From HK1 sp965220535 (lineage in GTDB: Bacteria; Pseudomonadota; Gammaproteobacteria; HK1): a stretch of 64,000 nt of DNA. Where the stretch lies: NCBI GenBank assembly GCA_965220535.1, contig OZ244833.1, positions 1,488,001 through 1,552,000 on the forward strand. Direction: 5' to 3'. Below the pieces are notes generated by a model. That model had not been told where the DNA came from and did no database searches. It saw nothing but the letters and a program-made list of their open reading frames with translations. Position numbers and translations under genes: made by a program. Below, in pieces: positions 37,488 through 47,600 of the stretch (positions within the stretch are counted from its first letter, which is position 1; each line of letters starts with the position of its first letter).

Positions 37488-37880
37488 ATGCGAACGAACG
37501 AGAGTTATGGCACAGGCCGCCGCAAAACATCCACCGCCCGGGTTTTCATTTCCCCGGGAAGCGGTCGCATCACCATCAATCGTCGGCCTTTGGACAGTTA
37601 TTTCGGGAGAGAGACCTCCCGGATGGTGGTACGCCAACCCTTGGAAACGGTCGGGATGATGGACCACTTCGATATCGAAGTAACGGTGCGCGGTGGCGGC
37701 AGCAGCGGTCAAGCCGGAGCGATTCGGCACGGCATCACCCGGGCGCTGATTCGTCGCGATGAAAGTCTGCGTCCCTCCCTTCGTCGAGCCGGTTTCGTCA
37801 CCCGCGACGCCCGCGAGGTCGAACGCAAGAAGATCGGTCTGCACAAGGCGCGCAAGCGGCCCCAATATTCGAAGAGATGA
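37488..37880 (+). CDS. rpsI: 30S ribosomal protein S9
   Basis: 130 residues ending in the invariant basic tail KARKRPQYSKR that reaches the decoding site. YGTGRRKTSTARVFISPGSGRITIN, GGGSSGQAGAIRHGITRALI and FVTRDAREVERKKIG match gammaproteobacterial S9. It is second gene of the ribosomal operon. The following genes are not the sspA/petA or argC neighbours of common relatives, so synteny ends here. Confidence 0.98.
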   Translation: MRTNESYGTGRRKTSTARVFISPGSGRITINRRPLDSYFGRETSRMVVRQPLETVGMMDHFDIEVTVRGGGSSGQAGAIRHGITRALIRRDESLRPSLRRAGFVTRDAREVERKKIGLHKARKRPQYSKR

Positions 37881-38066
37881 TCCGGCGGATGCTCGAGGGA
37901 TAGGAAAACCGCAGAGCATCCGAAAAAAGCGCACGTTGGCCCGGATCGATGTCGTCGTCGATACGGGATCGGGGCCTTCTCAAGACATCTTGTCGAGGGC
38001 CCTTTTCCAAGCCTGCATCTGCCCGTTCCCGAAAACACCGAAACTGACTCGCATCCGCTTTCGATT

Positions 38067-38140
38067 TGGGGAATCGTCTAACGGTAGGACAGCGGACTCT
38101 GACTCCGCCGGTCCAGGTTCGAATCCTGGTTCCCCAGCCA
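38067..38140 (+). tRNA. tRNA-Gln (CTG)
   Basis: 74 nt including encoded CCA. The acceptor TGGGGAA pairs with TTCCCCA. The anticodon arm GCGGA-CTCTGAC-TCCGC gives anticodon CTG. The T arm is CCAGG-TTCGAAT-CCTGG, and a D-arm region with TAACGGTA is present. It resembles E. coli tRNA-Gln. Confidence 0.97.
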
Positions 38141-38355
38141 ATTCGGATCCCCTTCGGAGCCCCGAGCCTCTTTTCGAAAAACAAGCGCTCGGGGATGTCC
38201 TTCCGCCGACTTCTTCTCGCCGACTTCCTTCCGCCGACCTTGGCGTTCGCCGCCGAAGAGCCGCGCGTCCGTTCGATACCGGTCGCTTGGCTGATCCTTC
38301 GATCGCGGGATCCGATATCCCTTCGAATATCCCTTCGATCCGCGCCGCCTCTTGC

Positions 38356-38994
38356 CTACGCCCCCTTGCGGCGTGCCCCGGCCGGCAGATCGCCCAAGCG
38401 CCGCATCGTCGGGCTCGAAAAAAGATCCGGAGAGGCGATATAGTCGAGCATCATCCCCGTTGCATCCTCGCCCCAAAAAAGTTCTTCGTCCAAGCGAAAC
38501 GTGGGCACCCCGAAAACCCCGCAAGCGATCGCCTCGTTCGTCGAGCGATGCAAAGCCTCTTTGACCTCGGGCGTCGAGATCATCTCCTTCGCCTCGGCCT
38601 CGCCGATCCCCAAACGCTCGACCAAGGCCTGCCAACCCCCTTGGCTGTCGATCCCGATACCCTCTCGCCAGATATGTTCGAAAACCGCCTGCACCGTCTT
38701 TCGATCGTTGCCGCGGGCGATGCAAAGCCGCAAGGCGGGCAAGGGATTGAAAGGATGGGCCGGGGGAAAACGCATCGGGATCCCCCGCCGGTCGGCGCAC
38801 CATTGCGAATAACGGTAGGTATGCAGGCGTTTGGCATCGATCTCGACCGGCCCCTTATGCCCGTAATGATTCAGCAAACCGGCGAAAAGAACCGGGCGAC
38901 AGCGAATATCCAAATCCTCGGGGAGGCGGTCGAAACCCGCTATCTGCAAATAGGCGAAGGGGGAAACGACATCGAAATACCAATCGGCTTGCAT
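38356..38994 (-). CDS. 2-hydroxychromene-2-carboxylate isomerase/DsbA-like protein
   Basis: Kappa-class glutathione-transferase/DsbA thioredoxin-fold protein of 212 residues. The N-terminus WYFDVVSPFAYLQIAGFDRL holds SPFAY, where Ser replaces the CxxC of true DsbA; this marks HCCA isomerases, which use glutathione. RRGIPMRFPPAHPFNPLPALRLC and GVFGVPTFRLDEELFWGED (cis-Pro loop) are also typical. HCCA isomerase acts in naphthalene breakdown, but chromosomal copies without other naphthalene genes, as here, usually have unknown roles. A 15-18 bp repeat (gagaaaaaagcggct) lies just upstream at about 39024-39080. Confidence 0.88.
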   Translation of the reverse strand: MQADWYFDVVSPFAYLQIAGFDRLPEDLDIRCRPVLFAGLLNHYGHKGPVEIDAKRLHTYRYSQWCADRRGIPMRFPPAHPFNPLPALRLCIARGNDRKTVQAVFEHIWREGIGIDSQGGWQALVERLGIGEAEAKEMISTPEVKEALHRSTNEAIACGVFGVPTFRLDEELFWGEDATGMMLDYIASPDLFSSPTMRRLGDLPAGARRKGA

Positions 38995-39320
38995 GAGGGG
39001 GAGTTCCTTTTCCTAGGGGGTTGAGAAACAAAGAGTCTGAGAAAAAAGCGGCTGAGAAAAAAGCGGCCGAGAAAAAGCCCGCAAAGAACGAAAGCGCGAT
39101 CTTCGTCGCAACCGAGCGCGGGCAAAAGCGTACCCTTTCGTGATCGGATCGTTCGGATCGTTCAGATCGCACGGATCGCTCGGATAAAATGCGATGCCGA
39201 ATGCCGAATGCCGAATGCCGAGTGTCGAATGCCGAATCCGGCAACGATTCCGACAAAAGACTCCGGCATAAGAATTCGCCCCGCCGCAGGCATCGCCGCA
39301 AAAGAACGAAAAAGAGCACC

Positions 39321-40775
39321 ATGAACTCCGATCGAAGCGCACTATACCGACTCGACGCCTGCGAAGCCGCCCGGATGCTCGGCGCCGGGGATATCACCCC
39401 GCGTGAAATGGTGGAAGCCGCCGCCGCTCGGATCGAAGCGGTGGAGCCGCATACCAACGCCCTTATCACCACCTGTATCGAACGCGCCCTCGACCACGCC
39501 CGGCGCATCGAAAAGGGCGAAGCCCCCAAAGGACGCCTCGGCGGATTGCCGATCGCCATCAAGGACCTGAACCCGGTCGCCGGGGTGCGTACCACTTACG
39601 GCTCTCCCATCTACGCCGACCATATCCCGAAAAGGTCGGATGTCTTGGTGGAGCGAGCGGAAGCCGACGGCGGAATCGTCATCGCCAAATCCAACACCCC
39701 GGAATTCGGGGCCGGGGCCAGCACCTTCAACGAGGTTCACGGCAAGACCCGCAACCCTTGGAATACGAGCCGCTCCGTCGCCGGCTCCTCGGGGGGATCG
39801 GCGGCGGCTTTGGCGGCGGGGGAAGTCTGGCTCGCCCAAGGATCCGATCTCGGCGGCAGCCTACGCATCCCCGGTTCCTTCAACGGCGTCGTCGGCTTGC
39901 GGCCTTCCCCCGGCCGGGTGGCGCGCGGCTTGCGCAACCCCTACGGGGGTTCGATCTTCGATACCCTCGCGGTGGACGGCCCGATGGCGCGCACGGTCGC
40001 CGACTGCGCCTTGTTTCTCGATAGCCTGTGCGGCGTCCACGACGAAGATCCCCTCTCCCTTCCACCCCCCGCCACCCCTTTTCTTGACGCGGCGCGAGGC
40101 TTCGAAGCCCCGCGCCGGATCGGTTTCAGCCGCGACCTCGGCATCGTCCCCGTCGACCCCGAGGTGGCCGATATCTGCGCCGCGGCGGTCAAGCGTTGGT
40201 CGCAAGAGGGCGTCGAAGTCGAGGAGGCGCAACCGGATTTTTCCGAGTCGATCGAGAGTTTCCAGACCCTGCGCGCGGCATATTTCGCGGCGAGCCACGC
40301 CCTTCATTTGGAAAAATACCGGGACCGCCTCAAACCCGAAGTGGTCTGGAATATCGAAAAGGGCCTGGCGATCGACGCCGCGCAGATCGGGCAAGCGGAA
40401 GTCGCTCGCGCTCGCTTGGTCGGCAAGGTCGCGCGATTCTTCGAAGACTTCGATCTGCTGCTTTGCCCCACCGTCTTGGTCCCGCCCTTCGATGTCGACG
40501 TGCGCTATGTCGAGGAAGTCCAAGGCCACCGCTTCGACAACTACGTGCATTGGTTGGCATTGACCTTCGCCATCACCCTCACCGGCTGCCCCGCCCTTTC
40601 CCTTCCCGTCGGCATGACGGCAACGGGACTGCCCGTCGGCCTGCAGATCATGGCACCGGCACGGGCCGAGGCCGCCCTGCTCTCGGCGAGCGCGCACCTC
40701 GAGGGCTTGTTGGAGTGTTCGAAGATGACCCCCGTCGACCCCAAAGACGCCCACGGGCGAAACCTCCTGGACTAG
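39321..40775 (+). CDS. Amidase (amidase signature family)
   Basis: 484 residues. The Ser-cisSer-Lys triad is visible: Lys in GLPIAIKDLNPVAG, cis-Ser in RSVAGSSGGSAAALAAG, and the nucleophile Ser in SDLGGSLRIPGSFNGVVGLRPS. It hydrolyses amides, with substrate varying widely in this family (GatA, 6-aminohexanoate hydrolase and indoleacetamide hydrolase are relatives). No gatB or gatC is adjacent, so a GatA role is unlikely. A decamer repeat aatgccg(a) lies 80-135 bp upstream of the start. Confidence 0.93.
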   Translation: MNSDRSALYRLDACEAARMLGAGDITPREMVEAAAARIEAVEPHTNALITTCIERALDHARRIEKGEAPKGRLGGLPIAIKDLNPVAGVRTTYGSPIYADHIPKRSDVLVERAEADGGIVIAKSNTPEFGAGASTFNEVHGKTRNPWNTSRSVAGSSGGSAAALAAGEVWLAQGSDLGGSLRIPGSFNGVVGLRPSPGRVARGLRNPYGGSIFDTLAVDGPMARTVADCALFLDSLCGVHDEDPLSLPPPATPFLDAARGFEAPRRIGFSRDLGIVPVDPEVADICAAAVKRWSQEGVEVEEAQPDFSESIESFQTLRAAYFAASHALHLEKYRDRLKPEVVWNIEKGLAIDAAQIGQAEVARARLVGKVARFFEDFDLLLCPTVLVPPFDVDVRYVEEVQGHRFDNYVHWLALTFAITLTGCPALSLPVGMTATGLPVGLQIMAPARAEAALLSASAHLEGLLECSKMTPVDPKDAHGRNLLD

Positions 40776-41092
40776 CCCCCCCGACCGATAGAAATCCCGA
40801 AAGAAATCGCCTCTGCGCTCGTAAAAACCCCCGGCCATTCGCAGCGGCAAAAAAACCCGCCGAAGACTCGAAACGCCACCTAAACGGACGGGCTCGAAAA
40901 GACAGCGCATGACACAGCGAACCAAGGCAAAGCCTCGAAAAGGAAATCGAAAGAGAAGGAAACTTCGAGCGACCGGCATGATAGCGAGCCCGATGATCAC
41001 GAACCCGATGAGAAGATCGAACCCCGCAAGCAGGCAGGGATCACAACGCCCGGTCTTTCCCGCTTTTTCCCCCGACCGATAGAGATCGACCG
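40776..41092. other. Intergenic region, amidase/TatD
   Basis: 317 bp with no gene. The bases before TatD include two nearly equal cgatgatcacgaacc/agcccgatgatc stretches (about 40980-41010), again a short duplication near a start. Confidence 0.45.
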
Positions 41093-42085
41093 ATGAAACG
41101 ATCCGATCCGAGCGCAGCAGATCGACAAGGGCTTTCGACCGATGCCCTCGCCGACGAGCCTCTAGTCGATATCGGGGCGAACCTCGCCCACGAGTCCTTC
41201 GCGAAGGATCTGAACGCCGTGCTGGCCCGCGCCCTCGAAGCGCAGGTCCACCGGATCGTCATCACCGGAGCCTGCGAGACTTCGAGCGCCGAAGCCGCTG
41301 CCATCGCGCACCGCGACCCGCAACGCCTTTTCTCGACCGCCGGAGTGCACCCCCACCATGCCGACGAATGGCACTCCCGCAGCGATCAGGCGATCGAGGA
41401 GATGGCCGCGGCGAAAGAAACGGTCGCCATCGGGGAAACCGGCTTAGATTTCAATCGCGACTTTTCCCCGAGGCGCAAGCAGGAATACGCCTTCGAGGCC
41501 CAACTCGAGTTGGCGGCAAGCCTCGGACTTCCCGTCTTCTTGCACGCCCGAGACGCTTTCGATCGATTCATCGCGATCCTCTCGCGCCGGCGAAAGGATC
41601 TGTCGCGAGCGGTGATCCACTGCTTCACCGGCACCGCCCGCGAGCTCGATGCCTGCCTCGACCTCGACCTCCATGTCGGCATCACCGGCTGGATCTGCGA
41701 CGAAAGACGCGGCACGCATCTGCGCGAGATCATCGATCGGGTGCCGTCGAATCGTTTGATGGTCGAAACCGACGCCCCCTATCTTCTCCCCCGCGACCTC
41801 GATCCGGCGCCCGATTCGCGGCGCAACGAGCCGATGTACCTCCCCCATATCCTGCGGCAGGTGGCGAAAGCGCGGCAACGACCGGCGGCCGAAGTCGCCC
41901 GCGCCACCGCTTGCAATGCGCGGGATTTTTTCTCGTTGCCCGAGTTCGAGATCCCCGATCGCGTCCACGACACCGACCCCTCGCGGCCTTCGCCTTGCGA
42001 AAGCGCACCCCCCGAAAGCGCGTCCGCCTCCGATGCCCCCCTAGCGGCGCACAACCCGGCGCACAAACCGGCGCCCAAGCCGTAA
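41093..42085 (+). CDS. tatD: TatD family metal-dependent deoxyribonuclease
   Basis: 330-residue TIM-barrel hydrolase. Metal and active-site motifs are DIGANLAHE, TAGVHPHHADEW, AIGETGLDFNRDFSPRRKQEYAFEAQLELAA, VFLHARDAFDRF, VIHCFTGTARELDAC and VETDAPYLLPRDLDPAP. TatD is a 3'-5' DNA exonuclease; the name only reflects linkage to tat genes elsewhere. The C-terminal 45 residues are a Pro/Ala/Ser-rich tail not needed for the fold. aroC starts 12 bp downstream, so they are probably cotranscribed. Confidence 0.93.
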   Translation: MKRSDPSAADRQGLSTDALADEPLVDIGANLAHESFAKDLNAVLARALEAQVHRIVITGACETSSAEAAAIAHRDPQRLFSTAGVHPHHADEWHSRSDQAIEEMAAAKETVAIGETGLDFNRDFSPRRKQEYAFEAQLELAASLGLPVFLHARDAFDRFIAILSRRRKDLSRAVIHCFTGTARELDACLDLDLHVGITGWICDERRGTHLREIIDRVPSNRLMVETDAPYLLPRDLDPAPDSRRNEPMYLPHILRQVAKARQRPAAEVARATACNARDFFSLPEFEIPDRVHDTDPSRPSPCESAPPESASASDAPLAAHNPAHKPAPKP

Positions 42086-42097
42086 AATCAAGCCATC

Positions 42098-43240
42098 ATG
42101 TCCGGCGGCAACAGCATCGGCGAAGCCTTTCGCGTCACCACCTACGGCGAAAGCCACGGGGCGGCGATCGGCTGCGTGATCGACGGCTGCCCCCCCGCCT
42201 TGGCCCTCGATACGAACGATATCCAACACGATCTCGAGCGCCGCCGCCCGGGCAAATCCCGCCACACCACCCAACGGCGGGAAAAAGACCGGGTCCGCAT
42301 CCTCTCCGGGGTCTTCGAAGGCCGCACCACCGGCACCCCGATCCATTTGCAGATCGAGAACGAAGACGCCCGCTCGAAGGATTACCGCCTTTTGGAAAAA
42401 ACCTTCCGCCCCGCCCATGCCGATTACGGCTACCACCATAAATACGGGATCCGCGACCACCGCGGCGGCGGACGTTCCTCGGCGAGAGAAACCGCCGCCC
42501 GCGTCGCGGCGGGGGCGGTGGCGAAAAAATATCTGTACGAGCGAGCGGGAATTTCGGTGCGCGGCTACTTGGCCTCCCTCGGCCCTTTGCGCCCGCTCGC
42601 CTTCGATTGGGAGGAGGTGGAGAAAAACCCCTTCTTCTGTCCGGACGCGGAAGTGGCCAAGGAGATGGAACGCTTCATGGACTCGCTGCGAAAATCCGGC
42701 GATTCCATCGGCGCCCGCGTCGACGTAGTGGCAAGCGGCGTCCCCCCGGGGCTCGGGGAGCCGGTATTCGCCCGCCTCGATGCCGACCTCGCCCGCGCCT
42801 TGATGAGCATCAACGCCGTCAAGGGAGTCGAAATCGGCGCGGGCTTCGAGGTGGTGGGGATGCGCGGCAGCGAAAACCGGGACGAGATCACCCCGCAGGG
42901 TTTTCTTTCCAATCACGCCGGCGGGATTTTGGGGGGGATTTCATCCGGTCAGGATATTCGCGCGAGCATCGCTTTGAAGCCGACTTCGAGCCTGCGCCTG
43001 CCCGGGCGCAGCATCGATATCGAGGGCCAAGCGGTGGAAGTGGTCACCCACGGCCGCCACGACCCTTGCGTCGGCATCCGCGCCACCCCGATCGCCGAGG
43101 CGATGACCGCGATCGTCCTGATGGATCATTTCCTGCGCCATCGCGGACAAAACGCGGATGTCGTGCCGAGCGCTCCCGTAGTGCCAGCGGCAGTACCGGC
43201 GGAAGTACCGGCCGCCGACCCCGGCTCGGAGAAAACCTGA
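42098..43240 (+). CDS. aroC: Chorismate synthase
   Basis: 380 residues. It makes chorismate from EPSP using reduced FMN, the last shikimate step. Signatures are FRVTTYGESHGAAIGCVIDGCPP (with the active-site His), RPGKSRHTTQRREKDRVRILSGVFEG, YHHKYGIRDHRGGGRSSARETAARVAAGA and LSNHAGGILGGISSGQDI. The last 20 residues are Ala/Pro/Val-rich and poorly conserved. It ends the ordinary gene block; 25 bp further on the duplicated cassette region begins. Confidence 0.97.
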   Translation: MSGGNSIGEAFRVTTYGESHGAAIGCVIDGCPPALALDTNDIQHDLERRRPGKSRHTTQRREKDRVRILSGVFEGRTTGTPIHLQIENEDARSKDYRLLEKTFRPAHADYGYHHKYGIRDHRGGGRSSARETAARVAAGAVAKKYLYERAGISVRGYLASLGPLRPLAFDWEEVEKNPFFCPDAEVAKEMERFMDSLRKSGDSIGARVDVVASGVPPGLGEPVFARLDADLARALMSINAVKGVEIGAGFEVVGMRGSENRDEITPQGFLSNHAGGILGGISSGQDIRASIALKPTSSLRLPGRSIDIEGQAVEVVTHGRHDPCVGIRATPIAEAMTAIVLMDHFLRHRGQNADVVPSAPVVPAAVPAEVPAADPGSEKT

Positions 43241-43264
43241 ATCGTCCTTCCCCTGATTGCAGAT

Positions 43265-43450
43265 TCGTGCTGCCAATCCATTCTGCCGATCCATACTTCG
43301 CTCGGATCCGATGGCTCCGGGGTCGAAAATACGGTGGCCAGCGGTGGCTCGCCGAGCGGAATCCACACCTAATTAATTAACGATGCATTACCGATTAATT
43401 ACCGATTCATACACGGGCAAAGCGTCTACTTCGGATCATCGCAAACGATC
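43265..43450. repeat. Cassette repeat R1, copy 1
   Basis: Begins tcgtgctgccaatcc and contains cggatccgatggct, gtggctcgccgag, attaccgattcatacacggg and cttcggatcatcgcaaacgat. The same ordered blocks occur at 49244-49412, with sequence drift in between. It starts right after aroC. No open frame, inverted ends or transposase was found. Confidence 0.85.
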
Positions 43451-43507
43451 GCCCCCTCTCTTGTCGAGTCGTCGAGTCGTCGAGCCGTCGGACGAGCGAG
43501 CCGCCCC

Positions 43508-43702
43508 CGCAGCGAGTGCTACGTGCTCTACGCCGAGCGCAACGGCAAGCGCAAGTGCGTCATCTTCGAAACCCGCGCCCGCGCCCGCGAGCGCGTCCGG
43601 CATACCGAAGATCGCGAGCGGGCATCGACCTTCGGGTACAAGCGAGCCGACACGCTTGCGGCCGACCTGAACGCCGACGCCTGCGCCCCGCGCGCTCGCT
43701 GA
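43508..43702 (+). pseudogene. Remnant of small phage-type ORF, copy 1
   Basis: Open frame without a start codon, ending at TGA 43700. It encodes SECYVLYAERNGKRKC, then RHTEDRERASTFGYKRADTLAADLNAD. The ending resembles the short proteins common on phages and plasmids that finish with a W-T-x-D-x-x-K-A-x-x-F-x(8)-A-x-x-L-x-x-x-L-N pattern. Followed by aactcgcatagac, as in copy 2. The assignment is by pattern only; it may never have been a functional gene here. Confidence 0.4.
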
Positions 43703-43992
43703 AACTCGCATAGACGACGCGGGCTATGCAAGCCCTTCGGCTGCGGGAGCCTTACCGTATTTCATATCGTCCTCTATCGAAAGAACGTCGACGGACGAGT
43801 CTTCGTCGAAGTCATCGACGACGCCACCGGCCGCGTCGCTTCGACGACGATCGACCCCGGCCGCGCGGCCCTCTTTACCCCCGCCCGCACCGGAGCGCGG
43901 CCGGCCGACCTCGCACGGGCGAACCCCGACGATGACGCCTACCTTATCGATGCTGCCGCCACCCCCGCTTCAACCGCGACCGCCGGCCACGC

Positions 43993-44170
43993 TACCTCAT
44001 CGATACCTACCGGCGGGGCGAGCGCAAGTACCTCGTCTACAGCCTTGCGGACTCATCGCGTCTGGCTCCATACCAAAGATCGCGCCAAAGCGACGAGCTT
44101 CGATAACGAGCGAGCCTGTGCGCTCGCGGGCCTACTGAATGCCGATATTGCGCCCTACTCTGCTCGCTGA
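43993..44170 (+). pseudogene. Remnant of small phage-type ORF, copy 2, frameshifted
   Basis: Starts as RYLIDTYRRGERKYLVYSLA in one frame; after about codon 23 the similarity continues one base over as WLHTKDRAKATSFDNERACALAGLLNAD and ends at TGA 44168. The end plus the trailing aactcgcatagac match copy 1, 467 bp earlier. The frameshift and missing start mark it as decayed. A further degraded middle copy may lie at 43780-43970. Confidence 0.4.
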
Positions 44171-44358
44171 AACTCGCATAGACCGATCCCCGCTCGCTCG
44201 GCGGGGATCTCGGCACGCGGGCGGCGATCCCTTCGAAGGCTTGCCAAACCCACCCACAGCCGAGCGAGGGCAGCGAGCGTGCCCCAAGCCGAGCCCCAAG
44301 CCGAGCCCGCAGCCAAGGCCCACCGCCAAGGCCCAGCCAAGCCCATAGGCCGACGTCG

Positions 44359-44644
44359 AGTCCTCGTTGACCGGTTCCGTCGCCAGTGCGGGTCGCTATC
44401 CGCGGTGGTCAATCGGGTGGCCCATCGGATGGCGAGCCGGGCTTTTAAACGAATATCGGGGGCAAGACCCAAAGCCTTGCCCCCGATGCCCTATTCCTTT
44501 GGCGAGCGCCTCGGCGAGCACTTCCGATGGCAGCGGGCTTGCCGTCAGGCACTTTTTCCCGCTGTCTCGGTAGTCCCGGCAGTCCCGGTAGCCCCGGCAA
44601 CAAACGCATTCGCCGGCGACATCGAGGCCATCCTCCTTATTCCC
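44359..44644. repeat. Cassette repeat R2, copy 1
   Basis: About 285 bp downstream of gene B, from gttgaccggttccgtc through the hairpin, ggcgagcgcctcgg, gcagcgggcttgccgtcagg and gcaacaaacgcattcgccggcgacatcg, up to gene B's stop codon. It is nearly identical to 49440-49753, downstream of gene C, so the 3' flank is duplicated with the gene. Confidence 0.9.
44455..44487 (-). terminator. Terminator of gene B
   Basis: Perfect 12-bp stem ATCGGGGGCAAG/CTTGCCCCCGAT with a 9-nt loop. On the minus strand it is followed by attcgttt. It lies about 160 bp after the gene B stop; the same structure follows gene C. Confidence 0.88.
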
Positions 44645-47600
44645 TTATCGCACCCCCGTCGCGCTGTTGTTGACCAAAGCCCCGCCGCCACCGGTGCGGG
44701 TCAACACCTGCGCCGTGAAACGAGCACCCGAGCGAATCTCGCACGCCAATCCCAAACCCTCCCAGCGATAGCCGATGCCGCTTGCCAGTTCCTCCGATTG
44801 CAGATGCCTCGTCCTCAGGCGCTCGATGCTTCCCAACTCCCAAGCGTATCTCCGGCCCTCGTCCGAGTAGCATACGAACGAAGTCTCGAGGCAATCCTCG
44901 ATATTCGAGTTGCAGCGAATCCTGATATTCGATTCGTCCGACGCATCGGGCGAGGGAATCGATTCGATATCCGCTCGGTGGATATCTCCCTCAGGAACGC
45001 TTCGAATCATCGCGCTGTTGTTGACCAATACCCCGTTGCCCGAGCGCGTCCACACCTGCGAGCCGATATTTGCGCTGCTTCGAAGGGCGCATCCCAGCCG
45101 CCCCTTGCCTGCCCAAGACTCTCCTCCGGTATAGGCTTGGATATCCCTCGACGACAAAGACACCGCCCCCCAAGCAGGAACGGGCTCCGGCAGCCTTCCT
45201 TCGAAGACTTCCCCGGTCGTTTGGGCGGTGCAATCCAAGGCGACGGCGCACGGGGTCTGCTGCTTGCACTGAACCCGAATGTTGACGCTGTCCCCCGAAC
45301 TCGGCGGCGGCAGGGCGAGGGCTTGGGTCTTGAGCGTTTCTTTGTCGTTGTCCCTCACGATGGCTTTGCGCAGGATCCTCTTGCCGGCGAAGTCGAAGGC
45401 GATGGTGTGGACGCTGTCGTCCTTGTCGGCGTCTTCGTGGGCCGAGACTCTCAGGGTTTGCGCTTCGTTCCAGTCCTCGGGGGTGAACACCATCGATGCG
45501 CGAGAGAATCCGATGTTCGGGGCGTAGGAAGTCTTCGAAATCAGAACCGGTACGTCGACGATCGGTCGTTTGCTGAGTGCGATGGCGATGGTCATATCCC
45601 CCGCCTCGTCGAGTGTGATGTCGCCATCGGGGGTAATCGTAAGGGTTCCGTCGTAAGGATTCGTCGGGGGCGGGGGCAGCGACGTATCGTTATCGACGAC
45701 GGCGACCGCCTTCGTCACGCTCGGCGCGGTAATGCCGCCCGATGCGGTGAAGGTGATGGTGTCGGAGTCGTCCGTGGCATCGTCGTCTTCGGCGGCGGTG
45801 ACGCTGACCGATTGCGCGGAGTAGTCCGAAGCGGTGAAGGTCAGCGAAGTCTTGTCAAGTCTTATATCGTCGTTCGTCTTCGAAAGAGAGATCGTCACGT
45901 TCGCATTCGGCGCGGTCGAGAGTCTGACGGATAGCTTCGCCGATCCGCCTTCGGCGATATTCAGCGCACCCGACGGAGTGACTTGAATCGTGCCCGACGG
46001 GGCATCGTTATCAGCGACGACGACCGCCTTCGTCACGTAGGGAGCGGCAATGCCGCCCGACGCGGACAAGGTGATGGTGTCGGAGTCGTTCGCGGTATCG
46101 TCGTCTTCGGCGGCGGTGACGCTGACCGATTGCGCGTCTCCGAAGTTCGCGGTGGTGAAGGTCAGCGAAGTCGGGTTAAGGCTTATATCGTCGTTCGTCT
46201 TCGAAAGAGAGATCGTGACGTCCGCATTCGGCGCGGTCGAAAGTCTGACGCGGAAAGTCCCCGAGCCGCCTTCGGCGATATTCAGCGGGCCCGACTGGAT
46301 GACTTGAATCGTGCCCAAAGGGACAACGTCGTTATCGGTGACGGCGACCGCCTTCGTCACGTCGGGAGCGTCAATGCCGCCCGACGCGGATAAGGTGATG
46401 GTGTCGGAGTCGTCCGCGGTATCGTCGTCTTCGACGGCGGAGACGCTGACCGTTTGCGCGTCTCCGAAGTTCGCGGTGGTGAAGGTCAGCGAAGTCTTGT
46501 CAAGTCTTATATCGTCGTTCGTCTTCGCAAGAGAGACCGTCACGTCGGCGCTCGGTGCGGTGCTGAGACTGACGGATAGGTTCGCCGAGCCGCCTTCGTT
46601 GACCGACAGCGTGTCAGAAGGAGTGACCTGAATCGTTCCCGGCGGGGAAGTCGTATCGGTGACGGAGACCGCCTTCGTCACCTGCGGAGCGTTTATCCCG
46701 CCCGAAGCGGTGAGGGTGATGGTGCCGGAATCGTTCGTAGTATCGGCGTCTTGGGCGGCGTTGACGGTGATGGTCTGCGTTCGGTTCCAGTTGGATGTGG
46801 TGAAGGTCAGCGAAGTCTTGTCGAGGGTGATATCGGAGTTCGTCTTCGCAAGAGAGACGGTCACGTCGGCGTTCGGTGCGGTGCTGAGACTGACGGATAG
46901 GTTCGCCGAGCTCCCTTCGTTGACCGGTAGCGTGCCCGCCGGGGTGACCTGAATCGTTCCTGATGGTTTGTCGTCGTCGGTAATTGTGACGGCAACCGAT
47001 GCAGTCTTTGATCGATACTCCTCGGCTGACGAAAAGGGATTACCAGTAGCTCGGATAGTGACAGATTCATGATCCGTATCATTGTCATGAACTGCAGAAA
47101 TGGTCACTGTCTGGTATTGATCCCAAGCTTTCTGGCTAGCCCCGAAGACCAGAAAGTCCTGATCGCCTGCCGAATTCGGGTCGGTATCGTAGTCGACAAG
47201 TGATTCGTCCGAGGAACCAAAGGTGACCCGGATATTCGCCGATGGTTCTGTCGCCAGTTTCACTTGGAAGGTGGCTTGTCCGCCTTCGGTGATGGTCAAC
47301 GAGGCGGGGTTCACTTCGATCGCCGGGTCATCGTCATCGTCGATGGCGACGGATTTGGTCACGTTCGAATATCCCGAAGCGGACAGGGTGATGGTGGCGG
47401 TCTCGTCGACGGCGTCGTCGTCCTCGACGGTGTTGACGGTGATGGTTTGGGGGGTGCTCCAGTCGCCGTTGCTGCCGGCAGTGAAGGTCAGCGAAGTCTT
47501 GTCAAGGGTGATATCGTGGCTTGTCTCCGTGAGAGAGACCGTCACGTCGGCACTCGGGGCTCTGCTGAGGCTGACCGAGAAATTCTTCGAATCGCCCTCT

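Noticed and set aside
43265..44644. Insertion sequence between aroC and gene B
   Set aside because: No transposase, terminal inverted repeats or target duplication could be found; kept only as cassette repeats and decayed ORFs.
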